A DNA stretch of 10,745 bases. It comes from Cryoendolithus antarcticus. Lineage: Eukaryota > Ascomycota > Dothideomycetes > Cladosporiales > Cladosporiaceae. The notes below the pieces were generated by a model. That model was not told the origin of the DNA and made no database searches. It saw nothing but the letters and a program-made list of their open reading frames with translations. Below are positions 7,986-10,745 of the stretch, in pieces. The stretch spans positions 1-10,745 of the forward strand of contig NAJO01000147.1 of NCBI GenBank assembly GCA_002077065.1. Direction: 5' to 3'. Numbering within the stretch: position 1 is the first letter of the stretch; the number at the start of each line of letters is the position of its first letter. The position numbers and the translations under genes are program-made.

Positions 7986-8216
7986 ATGCATCTCGAGTTC
8001 AACACCTCGCCGAAGGTGGGATTCGACACGTTGGTGCTGAAGAAAGAAATATTGGAGGAAGAGGCGAAGAAAGCTGGCTTTGAGAGCCTGCACTATGTAC
8101 GACCAGGCGATGAGGTAAAGGGTAAGGTCCAAGAGAAAAACGAGGCGCGCAAGATGAGCTGGCATGGATATTCGAGGGAGGACTTTCGGACAGCGAGTAT
8201 AGTCTCGTTGAGATAG
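7986..8216 (+). CDS. Hypothetical 76-residue open frame after the OPT relic
   Basis: A charged, compact frame: FDTLVLKKEILEEEAKKAGF followed by HYVRPGDEVKGKVQEKNEAR and ending WHGYSREDF. The EEEAKKAGF-type helix and strand pattern is loosely like the end of Rossmann-fold enzymes, such as methyltransferases, but this is an impression only. No start context, promoter or partner domain supports it, and it may be the tail of a decayed gene joined to the transporter fragment by a deletion. Confidence 0.3.
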   Translation: MHLEFNTSPKVGFDTLVLKKEILEEEAKKAGFESLHYVRPGDEVKGKVQEKNEARKMSWHGYSREDFRTASIVSLR

Positions 8217-8285
8217 GACCTTTCAGCCAAATTAAAGGGAACACATTACGGACTTGATGCGCCCTAATCTTAGCACAGACGATGG

Positions 8286-8580
8286 CTAGCGATGACTTCC
8301 GGACATACTGCATATCTGCCTACATTTTCCAATCTCCGCGCTCCAGAGCTTCACACGAAGATCGCCGGAGCCCGATACTATCTGGCCATTGCTTAAGTAG
8401 ACCGCAGTAACGCCGCCCAAATGACCTTCGGTGTGGATGCTTGAACCAACATGCGAGAAGGTTTCGAGTCAGCTGAACAATTGTCTGCTGGTACCAAACA
8501 GTCTTGCTTCCAGATTTTACATCGCTGTCCGTTGAGCCGGTAGCAACGACCATTCGCCAGGATGTTCGATGAGCCTCTTC
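8286..8580 (-). pseudogene. WD40-repeat relic, two blades, frameshifted
   Basis: On the minus strand a clear WD40 blade reads GGVTAVYLSNGQIVSGSGD followed by RVKLWSAEIGKCRQI, at about 8441-8300, with the GH dipeptide upstream (TEGH) and WS in place of WD. This frame stops at TAG 8286-8288 and is closed upstream by TGA near 8463-8465. A second blade lies upstream but in pieces: LANGR in one frame, VVATGSTDSDVK in another, and IWKQD back in the first, implying small indels near 8550 and 8518. WD40 propellers mediate protein interactions and are common C-terminal sensors in fungal NLRs as well as in many other proteins; two blades cannot make a propeller. The parent gene cannot be named. Confidence 0.6.
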
Positions 8581-9567
8581 GTACGGCCGTAGACCTACCG
8601 CAATGGATATGAGATGGCTGATCGGCCGTTGAAGGGTCGAAACTGGTGGGACCGGCAAAACCTTCCACGAGAGCGACATGGTTCGAGATTTGTCGGGCAG
8701 CTGTCACGGCATCGCTGTCACTCCAATCTTCTTCCCAGGCGGATTGCACGGAGACATTGGGTTCCTCACATGGCGATTTTCCACCTCGATTTGCAGCTAT
8801 ATCATTCGGGCCGCTCAACGCCGCCATCCAATCTTCACCAACAGCGCAGACTGGCATTGTTGACGGGCTGCGACTCAGGGCTTGCGATGGCTGATGAGTC
8901 TGTGGTTGAGTCCTCACCTGAAAGTCAGACTGGAAAAGTCGACGCCGCGGGTTACGCTACCAATCGCGCAGCAAAATCTGGTTGGCCCGAGCCAGCAGGA
9001 TCATTGGAAACAGGTCGATTCCAAGACCCCCCGGCTCCGACTCTAGGTCGGAAACAAAGCTCTATAACGATGCTGTTGAACAAAATCTAGACAAGCAAGA
9101 GTCTCAGGGTGCAGTGGCTCCATTGATCTTCCGGTGCCAAATGCTCGGCAACCCTGAATACAGCCAGCTCTAGGCTGCACTCTGTGACAAGACCTGTGCC
9201 GTGCCAATCGACTTATGAGGCTCTGTTAGCAGAAAGCTCTCACAGTGGGCTGTCACGATGTTGTTGAAACTCGGTATCCGCGGACGAGATGTCTCAATTG
9301 CCAACGACACTCTCTACGCCCAAGTCGATAGAAACTTTAACCCTAAGCAAGCTTGGGGTCGGGCGAGGTAAACGATAGACTTATGTCGATGATCGACACC
9401 GTGGGCGGCGGGACTTTGAGGGGTGTTGAAAAGTTTGAACGTTAAGAGATTAGGGATGCTGATGTGTCCTGCATCCCCCCAAGGAGGGCACGAGGAATCA
9501 AGCGAGACCCAGAAGGTCGACTGCTTCGAGATGGAGATGCGTGAAGCGGCTCGTCAGGGACAGAGCA

Positions 9568-9614
9568 AAGGTGAGTGGCATCTCCGAAGGTGAGTGCCAC
9601 CTTCGAAGATGAGG
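9568..9614. repeat. 19-bp tandem repeat forming a 14-bp hairpin
   Basis: AAGGTGAGTGGCATCTCCG (9568-9586) is followed directly by AAGGTGAGTGCCACCTTCG (9587-9605), with three differences, and then a partial third copy AAGATGAGG. The same bases form an inverted repeat: CATCTCCGAAGGTG (9579-9592) and CACCTTCGAAGATG (9598-9611), 14-bp arms with one mismatch around a 5-nt spacer AGTGC. Confidence 0.75.
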
Positions 9615-9856
9615 CCGTTTGCTAGACGTACAGTATCGGAGATGGTAGCGCCTAGATCGTGTACTCCCAGGCGAGCATAACCGCGATTGCCTGTCCGGAA
9701 TAAGGAGGGCAGCGTGGTGTTTATCACCGGGTCATACTGTCAATGAGTGGAGGAGAGCAATACCTAGCGTCTGGAGTTGCGCGATTCTTTGCCCAAGACA
9801 TTGGGATACGCTTGCGTGAGAACAGAAAGTTGATATCAAGCACACTCGTTAGGTAA

Positions 9857-9874
9857 GTCTATGTCTATGTCTAT
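9857..9874. repeat. GTCTAT microsatellite, three units
   Basis: Three perfect copies of GTCTAT lie 19 bp beyond the stop codon of the minus-strand hydrolase gene, in its 3' flank. No function is suggested. Confidence 0.7.
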
Positions 9875-9892
9875 AAGGTGTATAAGATATGG

Positions 9893-10745
9893 CTACCGAC
9901 CATTGCTGTATGCGACAAGCACCTCAACCAAGTTCATTCGCCTCTCCTTTGTATCGAAGACTTCCCCGTGATCCAGCTCTTCCCACCACATCACCTCTAA
10001 ACCCTCGCCCTTTCTCTTCCAGACTGTCCACTCTTCCCTAGCAATGTCAGCTTGATCGACCTTACGCTCCATATGCTTGGTCCCATTAGCGCCCCGCACC
10101 AACACCGGATCACTCTTCTTCCCTCCCGCTAGGTATGCGCGCACAGCATAAGTGTTCACGATCAGGTCTCGGCCTGCCAGACTCGCTGTGAATCGCATAT
10201 CGTTCTGCTTCATCAACATCAAGATCTGCTCCCTCCATAGTACGTTATCCGACCAGAAGAAATGTCGGCCTAGGGTGTAAGCCACTCCAGGATCCTTGCT
10301 TCCAAAGTACCACAGTCCCCACTCACTCGCTGACTTTGGAGTACGCACTGTGAAGTTATATGCAACGTCAGGCATGTGTAGCAGTAACGTCACTGGATCT
10401 ACGAGTAAGGTAGCAGCAACGCGGTTTGACAGGCTGGGATCTGTGAGGATGTGCGTGCTCATTGCCGAGCCATAGGAGTGCGACACCAGCACGAAGCGTT
10501 TGTACTTCAGACTCTCCAGGATGATAGTGAGCTGCCGCAAGAACTCAGGCCGCGTGAGAATCGGTGCTGTGAGGCGAGTAGAGATCTGCAGAATTTCAAG
10601 CGATAAGATTCCAACTCGATCATCCTTTTCGTTGCATTTGTTCACGGCGACGTCCAAATCGTGCATGAACTCGACATTCGGGTGCAGACCAACACCAATG
10701 CCATGAATCCAGAGTATCGGCAAGCGAGTCTTTGAGGTATGTGGA
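9893..10745 (-). CDS. Alpha/beta hydrolase, C-terminal part of a gene running off the right edge
   Basis: The frame is open to the window edge at 10745 and ends at TAG 9893-9895, so the amino end is outside; the TTG at 10721-10723 is not taken as the start. Numbering from that TTG codon, the oxyanion-loop motif LWIHGIGVGL spans 4-13 and the nucleophile elbow VSHSYGSA puts Ser at 83. The first elbow position is Ser rather than Gly (SxSxG). Asp186 in LAGRDLIVNTYAV and His252 in EELDHGEVF are the likely acid and base. LLVDPVTLLLHMPDV and the aromatic-rich stretch WGLWYFGSKDPGVAYTL between them form a lid-like region. The complete triad and unbroken frame indicate a functional enzyme, a serine hydrolase of unknown substrate (esterase- or lipase-like). 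Related fungal proteins often carry an amino-terminal membrane segment, which would lie outside this window. Confidence 0.85.
   Translation of the reverse strand, partial: PHTSKTRLPILWIHGIGVGLHPNVEFMHDLDVAVNKCNEKDDRVGILSLEILQISTRLTAPILTRPEFLRQLTIILESLKYKRFVLVSHSYGSAMSTHILTDPSLSNRVAATLLVDPVTLLLHMPDVAYNFTVRTPKSASEWGLWYFGSKDPGVAYTLGRHFFWSDNVLWREQILMLMKQNDMRFTASLAGRDLIVNTYAVRAYLAGGKKSDPVLVRGANGTKHMERKVDQADIAREEWTVWKRKGEGLEVMWWEELDHGEVFDTKERRMNLVEVLVAYSNGR

Larger units (their letters stand above)
8600..9892. other. Long stretch without a recognised gene
   Basis: Open frames up to about 158 codons (plus 8614-9090) and 174 codons (minus, reaching 8917) overlap each other and show no domain. The minus one overlaps the WD40 relic and may contain decayed coding sequence upstream of it. 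From 9175 to 9892 there is no open frame of note on either strand. The stretch contains a 19-bp tandem repeat with a hairpin (9568-9614) and a short GTCTAT microsatellite (9857-9874). I see no RNA gene or transposon end. Confidence 0.5.

Noticed and set aside
9338..9345. Single TAACCC-like telomere unit
   Set aside because: Only one copy; no tandem array, so not a telomeric or interstitial telomere repeat.
1..10745. A defence cluster, biosynthetic cluster or other new system
   Set aside because: The recognisable genes are unrelated and mostly broken, with no shared orientation, regulatory motif or partner logic; nothing supports a functioning multi-gene system.

Overview
The window reads as nuclear DNA of a filamentous ascomycete, possibly a Dothideomycete (that rank is an impression). 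The support is short introns of 50-59 nt with GT...AG ends, a Zn2Cys6 transcription factor with a middle homology region, an OPT-family transporter, and relics of NLR-type (NB-ARC/TPR) and WD40 repeat proteins. I see no bacterial, phage, transposase or RNA gene signal.

Layout from left to right. 1-504 holds no supportable gene. 505-1477 (minus) is a decayed NLR-like gene: NB-ARC kinase-2 and kinase-3 segments, an in-frame stop, two frameshifts, an apparent loss of the region joining NB-ARC to TPRs, and then kinesin-light-chain-like TPRs in 126-bp units. 1474-1950 (minus) is an unassigned open frame. 1953-2466 (minus) is a small broken gene with a 30-residue tandem duplication and a nuclear-localisation-like tail. 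2520-3880 holds only short unconvincing frames. 3956-5598 (plus) is the best-preserved complete-looking locus, a two-exon Zn2Cys6 regulator. Its C-terminal coding frame continues past an in-frame TAA to 5904, so it appears recently truncated. 5905-6987 holds open frames of uncertain status. 6988-7371 (minus) encodes an arginine/serine-rich segment. 7409-7917 (plus) is the amino-terminal piece of an OPT transporter with one intron, broken after about three membrane segments. 7986-8216 (plus) is an unrecognised frame. 8286-8580 (minus) is a frameshifted WD40 relic. 8600-9892 is largely empty apart from a 19-bp tandem repeat that forms a hairpin. 9893-10745 (minus) is the carboxy-terminal part of an apparently intact alpha/beta hydrolase that continues past the right edge.

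The genes do not form a pathway. The pattern is a gene graveyard between one nearly intact regulator and one intact hydrolase: at least four recognisable gene relics on both strands, with nonsense codons, frameshifts and truncations. Two of the three in-frame stops could come from CpA-to-TpA changes, as repeat-induced point mutation would cause, but this cannot be tested from one copy. I found no convincing previously undescribed system.
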